This document shows, piece by piece, positions 1 to 6,405 of a DNA stretch of 6,654 nucleotides. Position numbers and translations under genes: made by a program. This stretch comes from an uncultured Oscillospiraceae bacterium (lineage in GTDB: Bacteria; Bacillota; Clostridia; Oscillospirales; Oscillospiraceae): assembly GCA_934590505.1 (NCBI GenBank), contig CAKTPC010000108.1, positions 1 through 6,654 of the forward strand, in the 5' to 3' direction. How positions within the stretch are numbered: position 1 is the first letter of the stretch; the number at the start of each line of letters is the position of its first letter. The notes beneath the pieces are model-generated. The model was not told the DNA's origin. It saw only the letters and a program-made list of their open reading frames with translations, and did not search any database.

Positions 1-1037
1 CGCAGGTCGAACACCTTCTGCACCGCCTCGGACAGGACGGCGTCGGAGACCGTGCCGGTGCCGAAGGTCTCAACGAGGACGGACACGGGAGCCGCCACGC
101 CTATCGCGTAAGCAAGCTCTATCTGGCAGCGCTTTGCAAGACCTGCCGCGACGATGTTCTTCGCCGCGTAGCGCGCGGCGTAGGCTGCGCTGCGGTCGAC
201 CTTTGTCGGGTCCTTGCCGGAGAAAGCGCCGCCGCCGTGGGGAGCGCTGCCGCCGTAGGTGTCAACGATGATCTTGCGCCCGGTGAGACCGGAGTCGCCC
301 TGCGGCCCGCCGATGACAAAGCGGCCGGTGGGGTTGACGAGGTACTTGGTGTTCTCGTCCAGAAGCTCTGCGGGGACCGTGGTCTTGATGACCTTCTCGA
401 TCATATCGGCTCTGATCTGCTCAAGAGAGACGTCGGGGGAGTGCTGCGTGGAGATAACGACCGTGTCGACCCTGACGGGATGGCGCTGCTCGTCGTACTC
501 AACGGTGACCTGGGTCTTGCCGTCGGGCCTGAGATAGGTGAGCTCGCCGGATTTCCTGACGGCGGTGAGCTTCTTTGCGAGCTTGTGCGACAGAGAGATA
601 GCCATCGGCATAAGCTCCGGGGTCTCGTCGCAGGCGTAGCCGAACATCATGCCCTGGTCGCCCGCGCCGTTCTGGAGCTCGTCATATTCGCCGTTCTTGT
701 TTTCAAGGGACTTGTCGACGCCCATGGCGATGTCGCCGGACTGCTCGTCGATATTCGTGATGATGCCGCAGGTGTCGCAGTCAAAGCCGTATTTTGCACG
801 GTCGTAGCCGATCTCGCGGATGACCTTGCGTGCGATGCGGGGAATGTCTACATAGCACTCGGTGCTTATCTCGCCCATGATGTGGACAAGGCCGGTGGAG
901 ACGGTGGTCTCGCAGGCAACGCGCCCCTGCGGGTCCTTCTCGAGGATGGCGTCGAGCACGGCGTCGGATATCTGGTCGCAGATCTTATCGGGATGCCCCT
1001 CGGTCACGGATTCGGATGTGAAAAAGTAATGGCTCAT
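1..1037 (-). CDS. metK: S-adenosylmethionine synthetase (methionine adenosyltransferase), 3' end cut off
   Basis: Cytoplasmic enzyme that makes S-adenosylmethionine from methionine and ATP, releasing phosphate and pyrophosphate. Reading the minus strand from the ATG at 1037-1035 gives 345 residues that begin MSHYFFTSESVTEGHPDK, the standard MetK N-terminus with the GHPDK motif at residues 14-18. The MetK signature GAGDQGMMFGY is at 124-134. The glycine-rich second signature, HGGGAFSGKDPTKVD, is at 267-281. The visible end (FGTGTVSDAVL...VFDLR) matches the region about 50 residues before the usual C-terminus of a roughly 395-residue enzyme, so only the end is missing, outside the window. The start is fixed by a strong AAGGAGG at 1052-1046, eight bases upstream. 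The gene stands alone behind a SAM-I riboswitch, as expected for feedback control by its own product. The family identification is secure. Confidence 0.98.
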   Translation of the reverse strand, partial: MSHYFFTSESVTEGHPDKICDQISDAVLDAILEKDPQGRVACETTVSTGLVHIMGEISTECYVDIPRIARKVIREIGYDRAKYGFDCDTCGIITNIDEQSGDIAMGVDKSLENKNGEYDELQNGAGDQGMMFGYACDETPELMPMAISLSHKLAKKLTAVRKSGELTYLRPDGKTQVTVEYDEQRHPVRVDTVVISTQHSPDVSLEQIRADMIEKVIKTTVPAELLDENTKYLVNPTGRFVIGGPQGDSGLTGRKIIVDTYGGSAPHGGGAFSGKDPTKVDRSAAYAARYAAKNIVAAGLAKRCQIELAYAIGVAAPVSVLVETFGTGTVSDAVLSEAVQKVFDL

Positions 1038-1096
1038 TTATATTTCCTCCTTTGTATTTTTACAGAACATTGATTTGAGAGCAGTAAAAGGGCAGT

Positions 1097-1122
1097 AAAA
1101 AAGCTCCGTCATCCGACGGAGC
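1097..1122 (-). terminator. SAM-controlled intrinsic terminator of the metK leader
   Basis: On the minus strand an 8-bp perfect stem GCTCCGTC/GACGGAGC (1122-1115 and 1110-1103) with a GGAT loop is followed by six T (1102-1097). It lies between the SAM-I aptamer and the metK ribosome-binding site, 59 bases before the start codon. The 5' arm is partly complementary to the 3' strand of aptamer helix P1, so formation of this hairpin should depend on SAM. Confidence 0.93.
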
Positions 1123-1140
1123 ATAAAGTCTGCATAAAAG

Positions 1141-1232
1141 CCTCATCTTTCGTATCACCGCCGGATTTGGCACCTTGCATACGCAGGTTGCCGGGCTTCA
1201 CAGGGCCGTTCCCTCCACCGCTCTTGATAAGG
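1141..1232 (-). ncRNA. SAM-I (S-box) riboswitch in the metK leader
   Basis: The minus-strand RNA shows the S-box consensus in order: P1 5' strand CCUUAUC (1232-1226), then AAGAGCGGUGGAGGGA (kink-turn region), CGGCCCUGUGAAGCCCGGCAACC, GGUGCCAAAUCC, and GAAAGAUGAGG, whose last seven bases GAUGAGG (1147-1141) close P1 with six Watson-Crick pairs and one U-G pair. The aptamer binds SAM. It is followed after 18 bases by an intrinsic terminator. The 3' P1 strand GAUGAGGC (1147-1140) can instead pair with the 5' terminator arm GCUCCGUC (1122-1115) with one mismatch, which gives a plausible antiterminator when SAM is low. This is therefore a transcriptional OFF switch controlling metK. Confidence 0.97.
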
Positions 1233-1251
1233 TGTTCAATTGTACTGTGTT

Positions 1252-1279
1252 ATTATATCAGGTTTTTGCGCGCTGTCAA
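1252..1279 (-). promoter_or_regulatory. Promoter of metK
   Basis: On the minus strand there is a perfect TTGACA (1279-1274), a 16-base spacer, and a perfect TATAAT (1257-1252). The -10 box is preceded by TGA, which makes an extended -10. Transcription would start near 1245, about a dozen bases before the riboswitch aptamer, and would give a leader of roughly 200 bases. This is a housekeeping-sigma promoter with full consensus in both boxes, so basal output is expected to be strong, with control left to the riboswitch. Confidence 0.9.
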
Positions 1280-1303
1280 TAGCCGGCGCGGGGAAAAGGT
1301 AAA

Positions 1304-1332
1304 TTGCTTATTCAAGTAGAGTGTGTTATCAT
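1304..1332 (+). promoter_or_regulatory. Candidate promoter of the helicase-nuclease gene
   Basis: TTGCTT (1304-1309), a 17-base spacer and TATCAT (1327-1332) form a -35/-10 pair with a weak -35 (3 of 6 consensus bases) but a good -10 (5 of 6). The bases TGT directly before the -10 make it an extended -10. The predicted transcript start near 1339 is about 40 bases before the ATG at 1381. The promoter is divergent from that of metK, with the two -35 boxes some 25 bases apart. It is predicted from pattern only. Confidence 0.5.
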
Positions 1333-1380
1333 GTAAACTATATCGCCAATGATCGCATACTGAATATGGAGATAAATGCC

Positions 1381-1526
1381 ATGGATGCACGGAAAAATCT
1401 GATTTTATAAAGGGCAAGGATCAAACGGACGCAGTTGCAAGTCTGCGGTTCAACAATGATAAATGTGAGGTCGTTTATACCAGTGCTCCTGATAAGACAT
1501 ATAAATTCAATATCAGTAATGTAGAA
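1381..1526 (+). other. Out-of-frame 5' start of the helicase gene (apparent one-base frameshift)
   Basis: The ATG at 1381 has GGAG at 1368-1371, nine bases upstream, and sits about 40 bases behind a candidate promoter. It reads only MDARKNLIL before TAA at 1408-1410. The frame of the large helicase gene is open from 1353 and reads DFIKGKDQTDAVASLRF and onward from 1401, but it contains no ATG, GTG or TTG until 1527, and that TTG has no Shine-Dalgarno. Adding one T to the TTTT run at 1403-1406 would join the two frames as MDARKNLIFIKGKDQTDAV. This fits what I recall of related proteins, which carry a GK(D/E)QTDA segment close to the start. The real N-terminus is therefore probably about 49 residues longer than the 1527 start. 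Either the gene is broken here, or one base is missing from the sequence. Confidence 0.65.
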
Positions 1527-4094
1527 TTGCTGCCGCTCCGGAAGTATATTGATCCGGCACAAGTCATAGTAAAAGCAAGCGGGAAAACGATCACAGGCAT
1601 TGACAGCATTCTTGATTTTGGCTCGTACTATCGTATAGTTCGCAGAGGCAAAAAGGATATGTCACTTCATAAAAGCGAAGTACAGATTCAGACAAACTGC
1701 CTGGCAGATGGCAAAAACCGGGAAGTATTTGATTATTTTAAAGAGACTGCGGCTGCAATAAGTCTGAAAGAAAATGATTTTAACATTTTGAATGCGCAGT
1801 ATGAAAAAATTCAGGCAGTCAGTGATGACACTGTATTGGCAAATTATTTTGATCCGTATAAACCGGCTGAAATGCTGCGTAAGCCGGATACGATTATCTA
1901 TCCTTTCGGATTGAATCAAAGCCAGAAGCTGGCAGTGGAACGTGCACTTTCTTCCAAAATCAGCATAATTCAGGGACCGCCAGGCACCGGAAAAACACAG
2001 ACGATTCTCAATATTATTGCTAATATTGTGCTGAATGGGAAAACCGTGGCGGTCGTTTCCAATAATAACTCCGCAACGCATAACGTTGTTGAAAAGCTGG
2101 AGAAGAAAAATGCTGCATTTCTGACTGCATTTCTTGGCAGTGTTGCCAACAGGCAGGCTTTCTTGGACAGCCAGACAGGCGCATACCCTAATATGAAAAG
2201 CTGGGAACTGCCGGCAGAAGCCCAGCGGGCGCTTGAGGATGAGGTTGCAGTCCTTTCCAAAGAACTCAATGATATGCTGAATAATAAAAACCGTATTGCA
2301 GAAATTGAGCAGGAGCTTTTACGGCTTGCGCCGGAGCAGCACTACTTTGAGGAATACTATGATACATACGGAGAAATACCGGCATGGAATTGGGGGCGGC
2401 TGACTTCTAAAAAAATCTTTGCTCTTTGGATGGAGCTCGAACGGAATTTGGAGAGCAAGTCAACATTTGGACTTTTTCAGAAGCTGTCGGTACTCTTTCG
2501 CTTCGGGCTGAAATCGCTTAAGTTTTTTCTTAACGCATCGGAAACAGCCATTCCATATTTGCAGAATCAGTTCTACATAGTAAGAAAACAGGAGCTGGAA
2601 GATGAAAAGCTGCTGCTGACGCAGAAGCTGTCCAACTATGCTTTTGACGCAAAGATGGAAGAGCTTACGCAGAAATCTCTCCAACTGTTCCGGGCAGAGC
2701 TTGCCGCGCGGTATCACTGGCAGAACGTACGAACACGCTATGAGATGGGTGACTTCCGCTGGAACTCTGAAGATTTTACCCGCGAATATCCCGTTGTACT
2801 CAGCACTACATATTCAATCAAGGGCACATTGAATCCGGAGCATGTTTATGATTACATTATCATCGATGAAGCGTCGCAGGTCGATTTAGCTACCGGAGTA
2901 CTGGCATTCTCATGCGCGAAAAATATTGTGATAGTCGGAGACTTGAAGCAGCTTCCAAATGTGGTGACGGAGGCGGATATCAAAATAAGCGATGCGATTT
3001 GGCAAAAATATTCTCTTGAGGAGAGATACTGTTTCTCCACGCACAGCATGCTTTCTTCTGCTTTGGAAACATGGCAGTATGCACCGACCACACTGCTGCG
3101 AGAGCACTACCGCTGCCACCCGAAGATCATCGACTTTTGCAATCAGAAATTCTATAACGGGCAGTTGATTATTATGACAAAGGATAATAACGAACCGGAT
3201 GCTTTAACAATGTACTGTACGGTTGCCGGAAACCATGCGCGGGGACGCACGAATCAGCGTCAGATCGACGTAATTCAACAGGAAGTGATCCCCCACCTCA
3301 GGCAGAGAAATTACAGCAGCATTGGTATTATAACACCTTATCGCGACCAGGTCTCCGCGATACGCAGACAGCTGGGCGATGGTTATGAGGTCGATACAGT
3401 TCATAAATTTCAGGGGCGCGAAAAAGACGCGATCATCCTCACCGCTGTTGACAATGTAATTTCAGATTTTGTTGACGATCCGCATATGCTGAATGTCGCA
3501 GTATCGCGCGCGGTTCATTCACTCACGGTGGTTACATCGCAGGATTCACGCAACAATCAGACAAATTATGGAGATCTGATGCGGTACATTGAGTACAACA
3601 ACTTTGAAGTTGTGCAAAGCCAAGTGTACTCTGTGTTTGATATGCTTTATCAAGGCTATGCGGAGCAGCGCCGAGTGTACTTGCAGAAACACAAACGGGT
3701 TTCCGAGTATGATTCTGAAAACCTCATGTACTCTGTAATACAAACTGTGTTGTCAGAGGGAATATTTTCTGCTGTTGACTGTGCTGTGCATGTTTCACTC
3801 GCGATGCTGATCAAGGACTATTCTTCCCTTTCGGAGGATGAATGCACATATGCTCAGAACCAACTTACTCATGTGGATTTTTTGCTGTTCAGGAAGATGG
3901 ACAAACATCCTATATTGGCAATCGAAGTAGACGGGACACGCTTCCATGAATACGGCAGCAATCAGGCGGAGAGAGATGAAAAGAAAACCCACATTTTAGA
4001 GAAATGCGGCATTCAGCTGCTGCGGCTCAGAACGGATTGCAGTGATGAGCAGAGAAAGGTTGAAGCAGCCTTGCTGTCTGCGCTGCAATCGTAA
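1527..4094 (+). CDS. SF1 (UPF1/DNA2-like) helicase with C-terminal DUF2726/Vsr-like nuclease domain
   Basis: A predicted ATP-driven DNA or RNA helicase fused to a nuclease-like domain, probably cytoplasmic; substrate unknown. Numbering from the TTG at 1527 (855 residues): NQSQ Q-motif-like stretch near 130, Walker A GPPGTGKT at 150-157, motif Ia with SNNNSATHNVVEKL at 178-191, Walker B DEASQ at 447-451, GDLKQLP at 471-477, LREHYRCHP from about 524, TVHKFQGRE at 624-632 and LNVAVSRA at 655-662. All helicase motifs look intact. Residues about 230-420, between motifs I and II, form a charged, helix-rich insert. The C-terminus carries HVDF (D784), AIEVDGTRFH (E800, D802, H807) and RDEKK, a DUF2726/PD-(D/E)XK-like pattern. 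The 1527 start is doubtful: coding signal continues upstream and the likely true start is the out-of-frame ATG at 1381. The gene is more AT-rich than its neighbours, which suggests transfer. A role in phage defence is possible but not shown. Confidence 0.85.
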   Translation: MLPLRKYIDPAQVIVKASGKTITGIDSILDFGSYYRIVRRGKKDMSLHKSEVQIQTNCLADGKNREVFDYFKETAAAISLKENDFNILNAQYEKIQAVSDDTVLANYFDPYKPAEMLRKPDTIIYPFGLNQSQKLAVERALSSKISIIQGPPGTGKTQTILNIIANIVLNGKTVAVVSNNNSATHNVVEKLEKKNAAFLTAFLGSVANRQAFLDSQTGAYPNMKSWELPAEAQRALEDEVAVLSKELNDMLNNKNRIAEIEQELLRLAPEQHYFEEYYDTYGEIPAWNWGRLTSKKIFALWMELERNLESKSTFGLFQKLSVLFRFGLKSLKFFLNASETAIPYLQNQFYIVRKQELEDEKLLLTQKLSNYAFDAKMEELTQKSLQLFRAELAARYHWQNVRTRYEMGDFRWNSEDFTREYPVVLSTTYSIKGTLNPEHVYDYIIIDEASQVDLATGVLAFSCAKNIVIVGDLKQLPNVVTEADIKISDAIWQKYSLEERYCFSTHSMLSSALETWQYAPTTLLREHYRCHPKIIDFCNQKFYNGQLIIMTKDNNEPDALTMYCTVAGNHARGRTNQRQIDVIQQEVIPHLRQRNYSSIGIITPYRDQVSAIRRQLGDGYEVDTVHKFQGREKDAIILTAVDNVISDFVDDPHMLNVAVSRAVHSLTVVTSQDSRNNQTNYGDLMRYIEYNNFEVVQSQVYSVFDMLYQGYAEQRRVYLQKHKRVSEYDSENLMYSVIQTVLSEGIFSAVDCAVHVSLAMLIKDYSSLSEDECTYAQNQLTHVDFLLFRKMDKHPILAIEVDGTRFHEYGSNQAERDEKKTHILEKCGIQLLRLRTDCSDEQRKVEAALLSALQS

Positions 4095-4105
4095 GAGCTT
4101 GGAAA

Positions 4106-4200
4106 ATACCATAAATGATTTTTGGTGGCCGCCAGAGTGACGGAGGCAAAGGTACCGCCATCCCAATTACCCCCTTGCCTTAAAAACGCCTTTATGGTAT
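4106..4200. repeat. 95-bp foldback (palindromic, MITE-like) sequence
   Basis: Perfect 10-bp inverted ends ATACCATAAA (4106-4115) and TTTATGGTAT (4191-4200) enclose further partly matching arms: TTTTT at 4118-4122 against AAAAA at 4182-4186, then GGTGGC against GCCTT with G-U pairs and one bulge. A separate small hairpin (GGAGGC 4142-4147 with GCCATCC 4157-4163) lies in the middle. There is no U tract behind the outer stem, so it is not a classical terminator. No clear target-site duplication is visible. It lies 11 bases after the helicase stop codon, at the switch from AT-rich to GC-rich DNA. It could be a small interspersed repeat or a structured RNA element. Only one copy is in this window. 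Confidence 0.5.
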
Positions 4201-4203
4201 GCT
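4175..4203 (+). promoter_or_regulatory. Candidate promoter of the FAD oxidoreductase gene
   Basis: TTGCCT (4175-4180), a 17-base spacer and TATGCT (4198-4203) with TG one base upstream (extended -10) form a plausible sigma-70-type promoter, matching 4 of 6 bases in each box. The -10 box overlaps the right end of the foldback sequence. A transcript starting near 4210 would have a leader of about 95 bases, in which I see no known riboswitch. Prediction from pattern only. Confidence 0.35.
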
Positions 4204-4304
4204 GACAGATAGCAAACGGCGCAAAAAAGTATAGGCCGCATCCCGGACGCTGAAGCATCGGGCGTGGATACATAAAGATAAAAATACTTTAAGGAGATAA
4301 AAGC

Positions 4305-5741
4305 ATGGCGAAATACAACAAGATCACCGCTGACATTGCCGAAAAGCTCAAGGCGATCGTCGGTGAGGAGAGATTCTATTTTGACGGCAGCATTCCCGAG
4401 GATTACTGCCACGATGAAATGCCCATCTACGGCAAGCGCTTCCCCGAAGCGGTATGCGAGGTGGAGAGCACCGAAGAGGTTGCGGCCATCATGAAGCTCT
4501 GCAATGAGAACCTCATCCCCGTCACCCCGCGCGGCGCGGGCACCGGCCTTGTCGGCGGCGCGGTCGCGCTGAGCGGCGGCGTCATTATCTGCACGGCGCG
4601 CATGGACAAGATCCTCGGCTACGATATGAAGAACCTCTGCGTCCATACTCAGGTCGGTGTAAGGCTCTGCGACCTCGCGGCAGATGTCCAGGCACACGGA
4701 CTGTTCTATCCTCCCGATCCCGGCGAAAAGACCGCGACTGTCGGCGGCAACGTCAGCACAAACGCCGGCGGCATGCGCGCCGTCAAGTACGGCGTCACGC
4801 GTGACTATGTCATGGCGATGACCGTCGTCCTCCCGAGCGGCGAGATCATGAAGCTCGGCAAGACCGTCTGCAAGACCAGCTCCGGCTACAGCCTGCTGCA
4901 CCTGATATGCGGCTCTGAGGGCACGCTCGGCATCATTACCGAGCTTACGCTCAAGCTCATCCCCGCGCCCGCCTGCGATGTGTCTCTGATCCTGCCCTTT
5001 ACCGAGCTTGCCGACGCGATCGCGTCCGTGCCCTCGATAAAGCTTGCAAACCTCGATCCCCAGTCCATCGAGTTCATGGACGCGGATATCGTTAAGAGCT
5101 CCGCTGCGTTTACCGGCAACGCCATCTTCCCCACCGAGGTGGGCGGTAAGGCTGTCGGCGCGTGCATTCTTGTCACGCTCGTCGGAAACAGCGAGGACGA
5201 GCTTTATCTCAAGATGGAGAAGCTCGGCGAGGTAGCCGAGAAGGTCGGTGCGATGGACGTTCTGGTCGTCGAAACCCCGTCGCTTAAGAAGGAAGTGTGG
5301 GCGGCTCGCAGCTCGTTCCTGACCGCGATCGAGGCCGACACCAAGCTGCTTGACGAGATGGACGTCGTCGTTCCTGTCGACAGGATCGCGGAGTTTCTCG
5401 TCTATGTCCGCGAAGTCGGCGCGGAGCAGGGGATAAAGATCCGCAACTTCGGCCACGCGGGCGACGGCAATCTGCATATCTACTGCTGCTCCAACACCAT
5501 GACGCGGGAGGAGTTCATTCCCAAGGTCAAGGTCATCATGGACAAGTGCTATGCCAAGTGCACCGAGTTTGAAGGTCAGGTCTCCGGTGAGCACGCCATC
5601 GGCCATGCAAAGAAGGAATACCTCAAGGAATCCGTCGGCGATGTCGCCTTCGGCCTCATGGCTCAGATCAAGAAGGTTTTTGACCCGAACATGATCCTCA
5701 ATGTCGGCAAGGTCTGCACCTATACCGACGACGGCGAATAA
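4305..5741 (+). CDS. FAD-binding oxidoreductase, GlcD / D-lactate dehydrogenase type
   Basis: A flavoprotein that likely oxidises a 2-hydroxy acid (D-lactate, glycolate or similar) to the 2-oxo acid; the substrate cannot be read from sequence. Length 478 residues is normal for the GlcD family. The N-terminal PCMH-type FAD domain (about 40-220) carries VTPRGAGTGLVGG at 73-85, PPDPGEKTATVGGN at 136-149, STNAGG at 151-156 and GSEGTLGI at 203-210. The C-terminal FAD-oxidase domain carries GHAGDGNLH at 383-391 and SGEHAIG at 427-433, a close match to the usual SGEHGIG, and ends with the typical FDPNMILNVGKV. No signal peptide or membrane segment is evident. AAGGAG at 4291-4296, eight bases before the ATG, supports the start. 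Clostridial relatives often work with electron-transferring flavoprotein EtfAB, or sit beside a lactate permease; neither is present here, so it appears to be a single-gene unit ended by the hairpin at 5756. High GC, like metK. Confidence 0.93.
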   Translation: MAKYNKITADIAEKLKAIVGEERFYFDGSIPEDYCHDEMPIYGKRFPEAVCEVESTEEVAAIMKLCNENLIPVTPRGAGTGLVGGAVALSGGVIICTARMDKILGYDMKNLCVHTQVGVRLCDLAADVQAHGLFYPPDPGEKTATVGGNVSTNAGGMRAVKYGVTRDYVMAMTVVLPSGEIMKLGKTVCKTSSGYSLLHLICGSEGTLGIITELTLKLIPAPACDVSLILPFTELADAIASVPSIKLANLDPQSIEFMDADIVKSSAAFTGNAIFPTEVGGKAVGACILVTLVGNSEDELYLKMEKLGEVAEKVGAMDVLVVETPSLKKEVWAARSSFLTAIEADTKLLDEMDVVVPVDRIAEFLVYVREVGAEQGIKIRNFGHAGDGNLHIYCCSNTMTREEFIPKVKVIMDKCYAKCTEFEGQVSGEHAIGHAKKEYLKESVGDVAFGLMAQIKKVFDPNMILNVGKVCTYTDDGE

Positions 5742-5755
5742 GAATAACAGTTTAT

Positions 5756-5793
5756 AAAAGGCTCTGTGCCAACAGTTGGGACAGAGCCTTTTT
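5756..5793 (+). terminator. Intrinsic terminator of the FAD oxidoreductase gene
   Basis: GGCTCTGT (5760-5767) pairs perfectly with ACAGAGCC (5781-5788), followed by five T (5789-5793). Four A before the stem extend the helix. The loop holds a second small stem, CCAA/TTGG (5769-5772 and 5776-5779). It starts 15 bases after the stop codon of the flavoprotein gene. Confidence 0.92.
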
Positions 5794-5810
5794 CTATATG
5801 CTGAAAGTTT

Positions 5811-5855
5811 AAAAGTTGGGTGTATCCGGGTTTCCCCGGCTGCCCCAACTTTTTT
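5811..5855. terminator. Bidirectional terminator between convergent genes
   Basis: AAAAGTTGGG (5811-5820) pairs with CCCAACTTTT (5844-5853) over 10 bp, with an inner stem CCGGG/CCCGG (5826-5830 and 5835-5839) around a TTTC loop. On the plus strand the stem runs into six T (5850-5855). On the minus strand the arm ends in TTTT, so it can also end the transcript of the GtrA-family gene, whose stop codon is at 5863-5861. It backs up the hairpin at 5756 for plus-strand readthrough. Confidence 0.82.
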
Positions 5856-5860
5856 CGTCT

Positions 5861-6379
5861 TTATTCTTTCTTTTCCTTGAGCAGCACAAACTTTTCCACC
5901 GGGAAGAGCACAGCCATCTGGAAGGTCCCGGCGGCAGCCGCCGCTATCGTCGGGGCAAGTGCGCTCCATAGCTCCGCGCCGGTCGAACGCAGCGCGTTCG
6001 CGATGACGCCTTGGAGCCACGTTGAGAACAGGATCAGGCAGACCATCAGCGCCAGATACACCGCAAAGCACCACGCAGGAGCATCAGACTTGAAGGTCGT
6101 TTTCTTATTCTGAATGTACCCGTAGATATTTGCAAGCAGGTTTGAGGCAAAGAATGGAAACACATAGCCCCAGTTGTCGTTTCCTGCGCCGACGACGGAC
6201 GCGCTGAATATCCCTGTCAGGAAACCCGGCAGCGGCGCTTTCCAGTCGGCCAGCGCCCAGCACAGCAGGTTCACCAGAATGATCTGGAGTATCCCCGCGA
6301 TCCCGCTCACAAGCAAAAATTTTATAAACTGCCACAGGGTCTTGCGCTCATGCTTGGGTGCGCTTTTATTTTCGTCCAT
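5861..6379 (-). CDS. GtrA-family small membrane protein
   Basis: 172-residue predicted inner-membrane protein with four hydrophobic segments at about residues 19-43, 72-90, 103-125 and 138-160, the layout of the GtrA family. The second segment is followed by the family-like polar stretch ANIYGYIQNKKTTF (83-96). The N-terminus is charged and cytoplasmic by the positive-inside rule. GtrA relatives are linked to moving lipid-linked sugars across the membrane for cell-surface polysaccharide; that role is known for a few members only and is an inference here, since no glycosyltransferase gene is visible nearby. AGGAGG at 6393-6388 lies eight bases before the ATG and fixes the start. It begins 26 bases after the stop of the upstream gene on the same strand, so the two probably share a transcript, which would end at the hairpin at 5811-5853. 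Confidence 0.82.
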   Translation of the reverse strand: MDENKSAPKHERKTLWQFIKFLLVSGIAGILQIILVNLLCWALADWKAPLPGFLTGIFSASVVGAGNDNWGYVFPFFASNLLANIYGYIQNKKTTFKSDAPAWCFAVYLALMVCLILFSTWLQGVIANALRSTGAELWSALAPTIAAAAAGTFQMAVLFPVEKFVLLKEKKE

Positions 6380-6405
6380 ACGCTCTTCCTCCTGCCGGAA
6401 TGTAA

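Noticed and set aside
237..1073. A 278-codon plus-strand open frame across metK
   Set aside because: It is antisense to metK, which has full family motifs, a riboswitch, a promoter and a ribosome site. The plus-strand product (rich in V, G, L, D) has no recognisable domain.
1456..1524. Small open frame MINVRSFIPVLLIRHINSISVM from the ATG at 1456
   Set aside because: It has no Shine-Dalgarno and lies inside the stretch that codes for the helicase N-terminal region in another frame.
1659..4094. ATG at 1659 as the true helicase start
   Set aside because: The AGG before it is only two bases away, too close to act as a ribosome site, and protein-like sequence continues well upstream in the same frame.
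4106..4200. The foldback as a rho-independent terminator for the helicase gene
   Set aside because: The outer stem is followed by GCTGAC, with no T run on the plus strand, and the loop is too long for a typical terminator.
4167..6074. A 635-codon minus-strand open frame across the flavoprotein gene
   Set aside because: It is opposite the GlcD-type gene and overlaps the GtrA-family gene. It is a high-GC shadow frame, its translation crosses two terminators and it shows no family motif.
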